Assembly: GCF_023078475.1 (NCBI RefSeq)
Contig: NZ_CP095741.1
Span: 4,216,001-4,280,000 of the forward strand
Source: Luteibacter aegosomaticola
GTDB taxonomy: Bacteria; Pseudomonadota; Gammaproteobacteria; Xanthomonadales; Rhodanobacteraceae
DNA length: 64,000 nt
Direction: 5' to 3'
Shown: in pieces, positions 1 to 8,347 of the stretch
How the letters are laid out: each line of letters starts with the position of its first letter
How positions within the stretch are numbered: the first letter of the stretch is position 1
Made by a program: the position numbers and the translations under genes
Notes under the pieces: generated by a model
Database searches by the model: none
What the model was told of the DNA's origin: nothing
What the model saw: the letters and a program-made list of their open reading frames with translations, nothing else

Positions 1-255
1 GAAAAGCTCATAAGGGTCCCAGTCCGTGAAATGCGCCGCGGCGTGGAACACCGTGTCGCAACCGAGCATGCCTGCTGAGATCTCGGCTTCGTCGCCAAGG
101 CCACCCAGACAGGGCGTGGCGCCGAGCTTTGCCACGATGTCCGCTGAGCCCTCGCTTCGCGCCAGCGCCGTCACCGCCACGCCTTCCGCGACCAGCCGCC
201 GGATCAGCGCGCCGCCCAGGAAGCCCGAACCGCCCGTTACAAACGCCTTCTTCAT
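1..255 (-). CDS. NAD-dependent epimerase/dehydratase family protein (partial)
   Basis: Only the first 85 codons are present; the gene runs off the left edge of the window. The N-terminus carries the Rossmann NAD(P)-binding motif GGSGFLG starting at about residue 8, followed by the alternating strand/helix pattern of extended SDR proteins and an HAAAHF segment typical of the epimerase family. The ATG at 255 faces the divergent TetR gene across a 70-bp gap with two palindromes, so it is probably a target of that repressor. The substrate cannot be judged from the N-terminus alone. Confidence 0.85.
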   Translation of the reverse strand, partial: MKKAFVTGGSGFLGGALIRRLVAEGVAVTALARSEGSADIVAKLGATPCLGGLGDEAEISAGMLGCDTVFHAAAHFTDWDPYELF

Positions 256-257
256 GG

Positions 258-300
258 TATAGCACCGCTATAGTTGGGACCTGAATATAGCACTGCTATA
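258..300. promoter_or_regulatory. Two TetR-type operator palindromes
   Basis: Two nearly identical 15-bp palindromes, TATAGCACCGCTATA (258-272) and TATAGCACTGCTATA (286-300), are spaced 28 bp centre to centre in the divergent gap between the epimerase (start 255) and the TetR gene (start 326). The position and symmetry fit binding sites for the TetR protein, giving autoregulation and control of the epimerase. The function is inferred from position. Confidence 0.75.
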
Positions 301-325
301 CTCTGGGAACGCAAGAGGGTCCTGG

Positions 326-868
326 ATGTCCGCGAAAGAGAAAATCCTTACCGCCGCCGTCGGCCTGCTCGAGGAGCAGGGCGTCGATGGCCTCACGACC
401 CGCGCCGTCTGCGAGGCGGCGGGCGTCACCGCGCCTACGCTCTACCACCACTTCGGCGACAAGAACGGGCTGGTGCGCGCCATCGTCAACGAAGGCGTCG
501 CGGAGTTCATGGCGATGAAGCGGGCGCTGCGGGTCACGAACGATCCGCTCGCGGACCTACGCCGTGGCTGGGACGGTTGGATTACCTTCGGCCTGGAGCG
601 CCCCACCCTTTTCCGGCTGATGATCGAAGCGGCGCGGAACGATCCGACGCTTGCGCAGGCGTCATACGAGCATATGGAAGAGAACGTCGTGCGGCTCGAA
701 GCGACCAACGGGCTGAACGTGGAACTCGCCGTAGCGGTCCACGCTGTGTGGGCGGCAGCCTCGGGGATGCAGGCGCTTTTCATGCAAGGGCTGGAACCGA
801 CGAAGCTCAAGGCGACGTCGCGTTTTTTGTTCAAGGCCCTGAGCGAAGCGCTGGTAGCAAAACCCTAA
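326..868 (+). CDS. TetR/AcrR family transcriptional regulator
   Basis: A 180-residue protein of normal TetR length. Residues 1-50 form the helix-turn-helix: ILTAAVGLLEEQGVDGLTTR, then VCEAAGVTAPTLYHHF, the family's recognition-helix signature. The rest is the helical ligand-binding and dimerisation region. It is divergent from the epimerase gene, and the two palindromes between them are its likely operators. The ligand is unknown. A longer overlapping reading frame (274-876) is not coding. Confidence 0.92.
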   Translation: MSAKEKILTAAVGLLEEQGVDGLTTRAVCEAAGVTAPTLYHHFGDKNGLVRAIVNEGVAEFMAMKRALRVTNDPLADLRRGWDGWITFGLERPTLFRLMIEAARNDPTLAQASYEHMEENVVRLEATNGLNVELAVAVHAVWAAASGMQALFMQGLEPTKLKATSRFLFKALSEALVAKP

Positions 869-886
869 TCATGTAGGAGCGGGTGG

Positions 887-2260
887 CTACTTTGTGCGGG
901 GTTCTTTGCGGGCGGGGCCCATGCCGTCCGTGTAGAACTCTAGCGAGGTCACTTTGCCGTCGGGCGCTTTCACGACGTGGAAGTAATCCGTTGCTTCGCC
1001 TGCGTAGTAGAGAAGATCACCTTCAGCAGGAATCAGGTGGCGTTTCGGGCCGGGGGCGCGTTGCACGTAGATCTCGCCACCTTCTTCGGTCAGTGCGTGC
1101 ACCTGATCGCCCTGGATCTGGTAGTTGCCGACCAGGTTCTTCTTTTCCGATTCGCTTAGCGCCTTGTCCTTGAAGGACCTGTACGGCCTGCCGATCGCCG
1201 CGGCCGCAAGCTGCAGTGCGATGGCCCGCGCGCTGGGCATGCCAGCATCGGAATTCGCCAGCACGGCTACGACGACGTGGCTCTTGGGCACGAAGATGAA
1301 CTGCGAGTTGAAACCTTCGATGCCGCCGTTGTGACCGAAGGCCTGTTCACCGCGCAGGGTGTAATGAAAGAGGCCATAGCTGTACGGCGAGACGCTGCCA
1401 TCCGGTAATTTGGTCGGCGAGGTCATCGCCGTGTAGACCTCGCGGGGGTATAGCTTGGGGTTACCCAGGCCTTCCGCCAGGTGGGCGATATCGCCCGAGG
1501 TGGACGCCAGTGCGCCTGCGGTCATCGGGCCGGTGATCGATACGAAGGGTGGCTTGGCCACCTTGCCGTCGGCATCGGCGCTGTAGCCCTGCACAGCATC
1601 CGGGACCACCGCGTCATCGGCGTAATAGCCCGTGTGGGACATTCCGAAGCGTTCAAGCACCGCTTCGCGTTCGAAGCGGTGCCACGACTCACCCGTGACT
1701 CGCTCGATCACGGCACCCAGCAACATATATCCCGAGTTGCTATAGCGCCAGTCGCTACCTGGCGTGAAATCGACAGGCTGTTTCGAAATCAGGTCGACCA
1801 GCGTCTTTGTATCGAGTGTCTTGTTCGGGTCGACATCCCAGGCATCGCTGATGCCAGCCGTGTGATTGAGCAGCTCGGCGAGCGTGATGCCCGCGCCGCC
1901 GGGGTAATCAGGCAGGTACTTCGATAGCGGGTCCGTAATTCTCAGGCGCCCCTGGCTGTCGAGTAACAGCACCGCAGCTGCCGTGACCGTCTTGGTAATC
2001 GAACCGATGCGGTAAACGTCGGTACTTTTCGCCGGCGTATGCAACTCGAGGCTCGCGTTGCCGCGCGCGGTTTCGTAGATCACCTTGCCATCGCGGGTCA
2101 CGGTCACCGCCGCGCTGGGGCCATCCGACGGCACGAATCGATCGAGGATCTTGTCGGCCTGCACGGTAAATGGCGTCGTGTCCTGGGCCGAAGCCACCGA
2201 AACCATGCCGAAGCACGCAAGGGTTAACAACGTACGACGTAACTTCATGTCACGGATCAT
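887..2260 (-). CDS. Serine hydrolase, class C beta-lactamase/PBP-like, exported
   Basis: A 457-residue protein of the beta-lactamase-related serine hydrolase family. It has an N-terminal signal peptide ending near VASAQD, the catalytic SxxK motif (SITK, about residues 87-90), a YSN motif (about residue 170) and an HNGG motif in the position of the KTG box. A C-terminal beta-rich extension follows, as in esterase-like EstB/PbpE relatives. I chose the ATG at 2260 because AGGGA lies 6-7 bases upstream; the ATG at 2248 (MKLRR) is an alternative. It acts in the periplasm, and the substrate (ester, D-amino acid peptide or beta-lactam) is not predictable. Confidence 0.88.
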   Translation of the reverse strand: MIRDMKLRRTLLTLACFGMVSVASAQDTTPFTVQADKILDRFVPSDGPSAAVTVTRDGKVIYETARGNASLELHTPAKSTDVYRIGSITKTVTAAAVLLLDSQGRLRITDPLSKYLPDYPGGAGITLAELLNHTAGISDAWDVDPNKTLDTKTLVDLISKQPVDFTPGSDWRYSNSGYMLLGAVIERVTGESWHRFEREAVLERFGMSHTGYYADDAVVPDAVQGYSADADGKVAKPPFVSITGPMTAGALASTSGDIAHLAEGLGNPKLYPREVYTAMTSPTKLPDGSVSPYSYGLFHYTLRGEQAFGHNGGIEGFNSQFIFVPKSHVVVAVLANSDAGMPSARAIALQLAAAAIGRPYRSFKDKALSESEKKNLVGNYQIQGDQVHALTEEGGEIYVQRAPGPKRHLIPAEGDLLYYAGEATDYFHVVKAPDGKVTSLEFYTDGMGPARKEPRTK

Positions 2261-2365
2261 GGCGTTCCCTGAAGACCGGAGGGTATCGCCGCGCATCGTA
2301 GCCGAGATTCAGCCGAGACGGCGATGCGCGATGCCTTAGCGAAGCGCACCGCCGTCGTGGGCCGG

Positions 2366-3217
2366 TTACGCGTTGCGGAGAACCTGCGCGACCGTCTCCG
2401 GCATCGGGGTGGTCGGGCGCCCCAACAGGGCCGACAACTCACGGCCTTCATCGAATAGCGCACCCTCAAGCGTGCCTGTATCGAAGCTCGCAATTACATG
2501 CGCCCAATGCGGCGGCAGGCCCGCCTTGAGCAATGCATCGGCGTAGTCGGCTTCAGGAAGGTTTGTGTAGGGAATCGGCTTGCCTGTCTGGCGGGTGAGT
2601 TCCGCAGCCAGATCCGCCAGCGTAAAGGCGGTATCACCAGCCAGCTCGTAGGTGCGATGGTGATGGCCATCGCCCGTAAGCACGACGGCAGCGGCAAGTG
2701 CGTAATCCACACGCGCCGCCGAGGAAATACGTCCATCGCCAGCACTACCCACGAACGCGCCATGTTCAACGGCACCCGGGATGCGCATCGCGTAGTTCTC
2801 GGTATACCAGCCGTTACGGAGAATTGTGTAGGCGATGCCCGACGCCTTGATCAGCTTCTCCGTCTCCAGATGCTCGGGGCCGATCTCAAGCGGAGTGGTG
2901 TCAGCGCGAAGCAGGCTCGTATAAGCGATATGCGCTACGCCAGCCTGCTGTGCCGCTTCAATAACGCGGGCATGCTGTTCCACACGCTCACCAAGCGCAT
3001 TGGAAGAAATCAGCAGCAGGCCTTTCACGCCTTGCAGGGCCGGCGCCAACGAATCCTTATCGGCGTAATCGAAATGGCGGGTCGTCACACCCAGATCGGC
3101 GGCTTTCGCGGGATCGCGCGCCAGAGCGATGACGGACGCGTCCGGCGCAATACGCTTCAACTGTTCAATCACAAGACGGCCGAGTTGGCCGGTGGCGCCG
3201 GTAATAGCAAGGGACAT
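2366..3217 (-). CDS. qorB: NAD(P)H:quinone oxidoreductase, QorB/NmrA-like
   Basis: A 283-residue atypical SDR close in length to E. coli QorB (286). It starts MSLAITGATGQLGRLVI with the GxTGxxG dinucleotide motif, followed by the ARDPAKA segment that binds NADPH and the family pattern YTSLLRAD...GPEHLETE. It is expected to reduce quinones with NADPH in the cytosol. The divergent neighbour is an HxlR regulator, the same arrangement as E. coli qorB/ytfH, which strengthens the assignment. Confidence 0.88.
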   Translation of the reverse strand: MSLAITGATGQLGRLVIEQLKRIAPDASVIALARDPAKAADLGVTTRHFDYADKDSLAPALQGVKGLLLISSNALGERVEQHARVIEAAQQAGVAHIAYTSLLRADTTPLEIGPEHLETEKLIKASGIAYTILRNGWYTENYAMRIPGAVEHGAFVGSAGDGRISSAARVDYALAAAVVLTGDGHHHRTYELAGDTAFTLADLAAELTRQTGKPIPYTNLPEADYADALLKAGLPPHWAHVIASFDTGTLEGALFDEGRELSALLGRPTTPMPETVAQVLRNA

Positions 3218-3269
3218 GGAAGGGGGCTCACTGAGTGGAAAGTAGAGGCCGCGAGACTAATCCTGTAGG

Positions 3270-3286
3270 GTACTTACGAAAAGTAC
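3270..3286. promoter_or_regulatory. HxlR-type operator palindrome
   Basis: GTACTT-ACGAA-AAGTAC is a perfect 6-bp inverted repeat with a 5-bp spacer, lying 17 bp before the HxlR start codon in the divergent gap to qorB. HxlR/YodB regulators are known to bind TACT-n-AGTA type sites, so this is the likely operator for both genes. A further GTAC copy follows immediately (3287-3290). Confidence 0.7.
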
Positions 3287-3302
3287 GTACACCGAGGTAA
3301 GT

Positions 3303-3686
3303 ATGTCCGTTCAGTCAGTTACAGGCGGTGCGCCGGCGCCCCTTCCCAGCCCGGTCAGGCTGGGCGATGTCCTCGATCCGGACTGCCCGTCGCGGGTGAT
3401 CCTGGACCACCTGACGAGTAAATGGGGCGTCCTGGTGCTCATCGTCCTGCGCGGCAGGACCGTGCGCTTTGGCGAACTGCGCCGATCCATCGGCATCGTC
3501 AGCGAGCGCATGCTCGCCCAGACGTTGCGCGTGCTCGAAGCCGATGGCTTCGTCGCGCGGAAGGAATTCCCTGTCGTGCCGTTGCATGTGGAATACAGCC
3601 TCACGCCGCTCGGCGAGGGGGCCGCTGAGAAAGTGCATGCGTTGGTGGATTGGGTGCAGAGTAATCAGTTCGTGGCGGCTGAGTAA
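3303..3686 (+). CDS. HxlR family transcriptional regulator (YtfH-like)
   Basis: A 127-residue winged-helix protein with the HxlR signature: DPDCPSRVILDHLTSKWGVL, then RFGELRRSIGIVSERMLAQTLRVLEADG and the wing ending VEYSLTPLG. The single cysteine near residue 29 (DCPSR) is at the position used for redox/quinone sensing in YodB/QorR-type members, in keeping with the divergent quinone reductase. It probably represses qorB until quinones or electrophiles modify it. The sensing role is inferred. Confidence 0.9.
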   Translation: MSVQSVTGGAPAPLPSPVRLGDVLDPDCPSRVILDHLTSKWGVLVLIVLRGRTVRFGELRRSIGIVSERMLAQTLRVLEADGFVARKEFPVVPLHVEYSLTPLGEGAAEKVHALVDWVQSNQFVAAE

Positions 3687-3720
3687 TTACCGGGTCCGGC
3701 CTATTCGTCCTGGCCATACA

Positions 3721-3734
3721 GCGCGCTCCTACAA
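3721..3734. repeat. Solitary REP-like half site
   Basis: GCGCGCTCCTACAA is the right arm of the REP-like element seen in full at 5795-5865. It lies between the convergent HxlR and LysR genes, and its CTA (3729-3731) is the stop codon of the LysR gene. Confidence 0.7.
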
Positions 3735-4649
3735 CAGCTTGGGGGTATGGCTGGCGGCCAGCGCTTCGCACTTCTCGCGGAGGAAGGCTTTTAGCTGGGT
3801 CATTACCGGTGTCAGGCGGGTGCGGTCGGCGCAGACGAGGTTGAGTGGCGCAGGTTCGCAGTGGGCGTGAGGGAAGAGTTCGACGAGGCGGCCGGCTTTG
3901 AGGTCGTCGATCACGTCCAGGCGCGATTTGTAGATGATGCCCTCGCCGGCGACGGCCCAGCGGCGGACGGCGTCGGCGTCGTCGCTGATGCGGTTGCCAG
4001 AGATCGCGACGGTGCGGTCGCCCGTGGGCAGGGTGAAGCGCCAGCGCTCGTGCACCTGTTCACTCCACAGGAAGCGCAGGCAGTTATGTCGGCGGAGGTC
4101 ATCAATGCTTGTCGGCGTGCCGTGCTTCGCGAGATACGCAGGTGAGGCGCAAACCGCACGGCGATTGGTATCAAGCAACGACATCGCGACGAGCGAGGAA
4201 TCGGAGAGCGTGCCATAGCGAATGGCCGCATCCAGCGGCTGGCGGACGAGATCCACCGCGCGATCGCTCATGCGCACGTGCAGGCTCAGGGCCGGGTGCT
4301 GATGCTGGAAGGCATCAAGCCAGCCGAGCAACAGGTTGCGGCCAAAATCCGACGACACCGAAAGACGCAGAGGCCCCGATAGCGCCCCGTCTTCCCGAGC
4401 CAGCGCACGCCGCCCCTCCTGCTGGGCCTCAAGCAAAGCCCGCGCATGCGGCAGGTAGCGCTCACCATCCTCGGAGAGCTGCATGCTCCGGGTGGATCGG
4501 GTGAACAACCGCACCCCGAGCTCCTTTTCCAGCCGCTGGACGGCGCTGCTGGCCAGGCCTGGCGCGATATTCAGCTGGCGGGCCGCCTCGGAGAAGCTCT
4601 CGGCTTCCACGGTCTGGACGAAGATCTGGACGTCATCGAGTCGGATCAT
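3729..4649 (-). CDS. LysR family transcriptional regulator
   Basis: A 306-residue LysR protein. The N-terminal winged HTH reads VQIFVQTVEAESFSEAARQL, then APGLASSAVQRLEKELGVRLF. The C-terminal two-lobed effector domain contains RLSVSSDFGRN and the usual LRRHNCLRF element. I chose the ATG at 4649, since the upstream TTG (4658) lies inside a palindrome. It is divergent from the zinc-binding dehydrogenase-family gene at 4754, which is its probable target. Its TAG stop is supplied by a REP half site. Confidence 0.9.
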   Translation of the reverse strand: MIRLDDVQIFVQTVEAESFSEAARQLNIAPGLASSAVQRLEKELGVRLFTRSTRSMQLSEDGERYLPHARALLEAQQEGRRALAREDGALSGPLRLSVSSDFGRNLLLGWLDAFQHQHPALSLHVRMSDRAVDLVRQPLDAAIRYGTLSDSSLVAMSLLDTNRRAVCASPAYLAKHGTPTSIDDLRRHNCLRFLWSEQVHERWRFTLPTGDRTVAISGNRISDDADAVRRWAVAGEGIIYKSRLDVIDDLKAGRLVELFPHAHCEPAPLNLVCADRTRLTPVMTQLKAFLREKCEALAASHTPKLL

Positions 4650-4668
4650 TTTCTTCAAATCAAAGAAA
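4650..4668. promoter_or_regulatory. Palindrome in LysR/dehydrogenase gap
   Basis: TTTCTT-7 bp-AAGAAA is an inverted repeat directly upstream of the LysR start codon in the divergent gap. Its T-rich/A-rich arms fit a LysR autoregulatory site; the assignment is by position only. Confidence 0.5.
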
Positions 4669-4753
4669 GTGTTCCGTCAGTTTGCCTGTTTTTCAGGTGA
4701 ATGAGGAAGGGAACAATGGCCACCAACGCCTCTCCCGCCTCAGGACTACCGCC

Positions 4754-5776
4754 ATGAAAGCCATCGGCTTCTTCCAGAACCTCCCGATCGACGCCCCGCA
4801 GGCCCTGCAGGACGTGGAGCTGCCCACCCCGACCCTCCGCGACCACGACATCCTGGTCGAAGTGAAAGCCGTCTCGGTGAACCCGGTGGACACCAAGGTC
4901 CGCAAGAACGGGGACATCCCCGAAGGCCAGCCGCGCATCCTCGGCTGGGACGCCTCAGGGATCGTCCGCGCCACCGGCCCGTTGGCCACCCGTTTCAAGC
5001 CGGGCGATCGCGTGTGGTATGCCGGTGACATCACCCGCCCCGGCAGCAACGCCGAGCTGCAGGCGGTGGATGAAAGGATCGTAGGCCCCATGCCCACCAC
5101 GCTCGGCTTCGCCGAAGCCGCTTCGTTGCCGCTCACCAGCATCACCGCGTGGGAACTGTTGTTCGATCGCCTGCGGGTGCACGAAGCCGATCCCACCGAA
5201 AGCCGCGCCATTCTGGTGGTCGGTGCCGCGGGCGGTGTCGGCTCCATCCTCACCCAACTTGCGCGCCGCCTCACCGGCCTGACCATCATTGGCACGGCCT
5301 CCCGTCCGAACACGCGCGACTGGGTGCTCGCACACGGCGCGCATCACGTCATTGACCACCACCAGCCGTGGAAGGCGCAGCTCGAAGCGCTCGGCATCAA
5401 GGAAGTCGCCTACGTTGCCGGCCTCAATAACAGTGCCGAGTACGTGAAGCAGATCGCCGATGTACTGGTACCGGAAGGCCAGTTCGCGCTCATCGACGAT
5501 CCCGTCGGCCTGGACATCGGCCCGTTCAAGGCGAAGTCCATTTCGATCCACTGGGAGCTGATGTACACGCGGCCGATCTTCAACACCAAGACGATCGCAC
5601 GCCAGCACGCCCTGCTCCGCCGTGTTGCAGAACTGGTCGACCAGGGCGACATCGCGCATACGCTCACCCAGCGCGTCGATGGCCTGAACGCTGAAGGTCT
5701 CATCAAGGCACACAAGCTGGTGGAAGCCGGAAGCATGATGGGCAAGGTGGTCGTGGTCGCGGACGACGCGAACTAA
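4754..5776 (+). CDS. Zinc-binding alcohol dehydrogenase family protein (medium-chain reductase, quinone oxidoreductase-like)
   Basis: A 340-residue medium-chain dehydrogenase/reductase. The GroES-like N-terminal half has VKAVSVNPVDTKVR and GWDASGIV. The Rossmann motif GAAGGVGSI is at about residue 158, followed by an IGTASRP segment for NADPH. The zinc-ligand cysteines of true alcohol dehydrogenases are absent, so it is more likely an NADPH-dependent quinone/enal reductase of the TIGR02817-type family. The start is the ATG of MKAIGFFQ. It is divergent from the LysR regulator. Confidence 0.87.
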   Translation: MKAIGFFQNLPIDAPQALQDVELPTPTLRDHDILVEVKAVSVNPVDTKVRKNGDIPEGQPRILGWDASGIVRATGPLATRFKPGDRVWYAGDITRPGSNAELQAVDERIVGPMPTTLGFAEAASLPLTSITAWELLFDRLRVHEADPTESRAILVVGAAGGVGSILTQLARRLTGLTIIGTASRPNTRDWVLAHGAHHVIDHHQPWKAQLEALGIKEVAYVAGLNNSAEYVKQIADVLVPEGQFALIDDPVGLDIGPFKAKSISIHWELMYTRPIFNTKTIARQHALLRRVAELVDQGDIAHTLTQRVDGLNAEGLIKAHKLVEAGSMMGKVVVVADDAN

Positions 5777-5794
5777 AACGATCCTACCCAGCCC

Positions 5795-5865
5795 TTGTAG
5801 GAGCGCGCTTGCGCGCGATGGGTGCTCGCGGCAGGCCCCAATCGCGCGCAAGCGCGCTCCTACAA
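5795..5865. repeat. REP-like inverted pair
   Basis: Two copies of a 25-bp element in head-to-head orientation: TTGTAGGAGCGCGC... ending GCGCGAT (5795-5819) and its reverse complement (5841-5865), separated by about 21 bp. The pair can form a long GC-rich hairpin and lies downstream of the dehydrogenase gene. Further copies are at 9561-9631 and 11608-11677, with solitary halves at 3721 and 8323. Confidence 0.9.
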
Positions 5866-5954
5866 AAGCCTTGTGATTCCTTGACCCTTCGGCACGGGTC
5901 GCCACAGAATCCGGAACGCACCTCACCTCGAGGTGCCGCACGGAGCCAGGCTTC

Positions 5955-6398
5955 ATGAAGAACGCGCCACCCGGATACGACTGCCCGTTCTGCGGTATTG
6001 CCGCCACGCTGCCCACACCGGCACCCGAATCCGCCGTGGTGCTGGTGGATACGAACCTTTACGCGCTCGTACCCACGCACCATTACGCCGGGATCCAGGG
6101 CAACTGCCTGATCATTCCGCGAGCTCACTACGAGAACGTACTGGATATCCCTGACGATCTCGGTAATGAATTCTTCCGCGCGACGCGCCGCCTGGCAAAG
6201 GCGATGATGAAAACGTTCGGCTGCGAAGGCATTTCAACGCGCCAGCACAATGGCCCGGCTGGCAACCAGGATGTGTGGCACTACCACCTGCATGTCTTCC
6301 CTCGTTATTCGCACGATGGGTTGTATGGTGGCAAGAAATCGCCGTACACCGTCGCGGAGCGTATCGACATAGCCGCCCAGCTCCGCGCCGCATTGTAG
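5955..6398 (+). CDS. HIT family protein
   Basis: A 147-residue histidine-triad nucleotide-binding protein. It has an N-terminal CPFC zinc-type pair (about residues 11-14), the substrate loop CLIIPRAHYENVLDI, and the catalytic triad HYHLHVFPRY (H-x-H-x-H) near residue 117. HIT proteins hydrolyse or transfer nucleotidyl groups (AMP-lysine, Ap4A). The exact substrate is not inferable. It stands alone between a REP element and a convergent gene. Confidence 0.9.
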   Translation: MKNAPPGYDCPFCGIAATLPTPAPESAVVLVDTNLYALVPTHHYAGIQGNCLIIPRAHYENVLDIPDDLGNEFFRATRRLAKAMMKTFGCEGISTRQHNGPAGNQDVWHYHLHVFPRYSHDGLYGGKKSPYTVAERIDIAAQLRAAL

Positions 6399-6464
6399 TA
6401 GCAGCCCTTCAGGGCGCCTTCGACATATGAAGGTGAAGCTCTCATGGCCGCTTAGCGCACGCCA

Positions 6465-7289
6465 CTAATCCTTGTACGCCGCTGCGTTGACGTCTTCGCC
6501 GTAACTCTTGCCGTCGTAAGACACCTTCACGACTTTGCTCTCCGGGGCTCCACAAGGCTTTTCATCGGCATCAACATCGATATAGCTTTTGGTCGTCGTG
6601 AGCGTCAGATCGTTCCATCCGTTCGTGACGGTGGGCGCAGGCTCAAGCGTCGTCTTCACTTGGCGCAGGGCGTTACTGCATCCATTTACGTTGAAACCGT
6701 CGCCCGAAAGGTAAACGTGTGTCGAGAGGATGGGACGCAACGTCCGTCCACTGGGGACATAGAGAGCAAGTTTGGTCTCGCTGTACGTACAGCCACCACA
6801 CGACGTGGATAAGCTATTGCGCACACCAAAAGCACGTACGCCATCGGCCAGCTTATAGCGCGCCGTATCGATCGTGGTAGAGCCGCGTATCGGGTCGTCG
6901 AACTCCACAGCGTTGGGCTGCATCAGCGTAGCAACCGGCATGGCCTTCTTCGTGTTCCAGATCACGAGCGCGAGGTTGTAGGCGCCCTCGTCATGGCCCG
7001 GCGATGCAGGTGCCGGGAAATAGAGCGCAACAATCCATTGATCCGGAGACGTAGGATCACGCCGACAGGTCGAAAGCTGATCGGGATCGCCCAGATGTAG
7101 CGCATCCGCCACGGTGGCGAGAAGGTCTTCGCTGCACGCCAGTGGATCGTGGCCGGTCCCGGTCGAACCAGCCGAAGCGGAAACCGGCAGCGCAGCCAAA
7201 ACGAGAAGCAGGAGCGCGAGCCAAGAGCCTCTTACGAAGTAGCGATATAGCGAAGTCATCCCAAGCGTTCCCGTCTTTTGATCACTCAT
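6465..7289 (-). CDS. Exported hypothetical protein
   Basis: About 274 residues. A hydrophobic segment (SWLALLLLVLAALPVSASA, residues 22-40) acts as a signal peptide. The mature part is beta-rich with paired cysteines (SCGGC near residue 180, a Cys in NGCSNAL), suggesting disulfides in the periplasm. I chose the ATG at 7289 (upstream GGAAGGGG); an ATG at 7313 overlaps the stop of the preceding LprI-like gene (TAATG) and would add eight residues. The two genes form an operon. I do not recognise the family. Confidence 0.7.
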   Translation of the reverse strand: MSDQKTGTLGMTSLYRYFVRGSWLALLLLVLAALPVSASAGSTGTGHDPLACSEDLLATVADALHLGDPDQLSTCRRDPTSPDQWIVALYFPAPASPGHDEGAYNLALVIWNTKKAMPVATLMQPNAVEFDDPIRGSTTIDTARYKLADGVRAFGVRNSLSTSCGGCTYSETKLALYVPSGRTLRPILSTHVYLSGDGFNVNGCSNALRQVKTTLEPAPTVTNGWNDLTLTTTKSYIDVDADEKPCGAPESKVVKVSYDGKSYGEDVNAAAYKD

Positions 7290-7312
7290 TGACCACCCCT
7301 TCCGTACGTCCA

Positions 7313-7753
7313 TTAATCGCCTAAGCGGCGTTCCAATACCGTCGATCGGCGAACGGTATACGTTACCGAGCAGGTCACTGCATCGAGCAATTCCCCCTGC
7401 CCTGCATCCTTTGGGATCGCGCAATCTCGCTCTTTATCCGCGATCCATGCACGCTCTTCCTTCACCAGCACTTCGCGCGCCGCTGGGTCAAGCGTTGAAT
7501 TAAGACGCTTATACGCGGCGTTCAGGCGCTTATCCTGATACGTGAATTCGGCCTGATTACAGCGGATCATAGCGGGCATGGAAGCATCCGCTGCATCTAG
7601 GCATTTCTGATAGCCCGGACGGATTTTCAGATAGGCGTTTCGCTCGTCCAGCGAACCAGGCTCGCCCGGCAGCTCCTGTGAGAACACCGGATCCGCGACC
7701 GACCAGGTCATGGGTAGGGCCAGCAGCATGTAGAACACCTTCCTGAAGTCCAC
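7313..7753 (-). CDS. Lysozyme inhibitor LprI family (DUF1311) protein
   Basis: A 146-residue exported protein with an N-terminal signal peptide and the DUF1311/LprI pattern: a cysteine pair around RCNQAEFTYQDKRLNAAYKRL, then KEERAWIADKERDCA and a C-terminal Cys. Such proteins act in the periplasm and some inhibit lysozyme. Translation starts at GTG 7753, supported by AGGGAAG six bases upstream. It is the first gene of a two-gene operon with the exported protein downstream. Confidence 0.8.
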   Translation of the reverse strand: MDFRKVFYMLLALPMTWSVADPVFSQELPGEPGSLDERNAYLKIRPGYQKCLDAADASMPAMIRCNQAEFTYQDKRLNAAYKRLNSTLDPAAREVLVKEERAWIADKERDCAIPKDAGQGELLDAVTCSVTYTVRRSTVLERRLGD

Positions 7754-7848
7754 GTTTCTTCCCTGAAATCGAGTACGGTCTGCCGTATCAAAGGATTCTA
7801 TCGGTCGACTAGGCCTGGAATTCGGGACAACGTCACATCTCCCACCTA

Positions 7849-8232
7849 TTAGCCGTTCCCGGCAAAACCCGACAACTGCTCATCCAGCGAAACCGCGCGG
7901 TCATCATTTGCATCGCCCGTATGCAGGGTCGTCACCGTCTCGATCAGCACGATGCCGCACTCTTCGTCGGCGACCGGGTTGTGCCGTACACCTTTCGGCA
8001 CCGTGTAGCACTCACCGGGGCCGAGGGTGATGACGCCGTCTTCCAGTTCGATCTTCAACTGGCCGTAGAGCACCAGGAACATTTCGTCTTCATCGGGGTG
8101 GGCGTGCCAGACGAGCTGGCCTTTCACCTTGGCGACCTTGATGTACTGGTCGTTGACGCGGCCCACGACGCGCGGGCTCCAGTGAGCGTCGACGGTTTCG
8201 AGGGCTTTGAGGAGGTTGATCGGGGTGGACAT
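7849..8232 (-). CDS. Cupin domain-containing protein
   Basis: A 127-residue single-domain cupin. Motif 1 is WHAHPDEDEMFLVLYG (two His and a Glu as metal ligands, about residues 42-57) and motif 2 is PKGVRHNPVA (His about 82). A single metal-binding barrel of this size may be an isomerase, dioxygenase or sugar/ligand-binding protein, with no more specific call possible. It is followed by a REP half site and the WYL regulator gene on the same strand. Confidence 0.88.
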   Translation of the reverse strand: MSTPINLLKALETVDAHWSPRVVGRVNDQYIKVAKVKGQLVWHAHPDEDEMFLVLYGQLKIELEDGVITLGPGECYTVPKGVRHNPVADEECGIVLIETVTTLHTGDANDDRAVSLDEQLSGFAGNG

Positions 8233-8322
8233 GGCTGACCTTGACGATGGGGGTAAGGCTGGCTGGGGGGATGGGGTTTGCGCAGTTTACGCTGGTGCGA
8301 TGGGCGGGGTGGCGAGGGCCTC

Positions 8323-8347
8323 TCGCGCGTAAACGCGCTCCTACAAG
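8323..8347. repeat. REP-like half site
   Basis: TCGCGCG...CGCGCTCCTACAAG is one arm of the REP-like family. Its CTA (8341-8343) is read on the minus strand as the TAG stop codon of the WYL regulator gene. Confidence 0.8.

Noticed and set aside
4955-6016. 353-codon minus ORF opposite the dehydrogenase-like gene
   Set aside because: It is the antisense frame of a well-supported enzyme; composition and lack of a ribosome site argue against coding.
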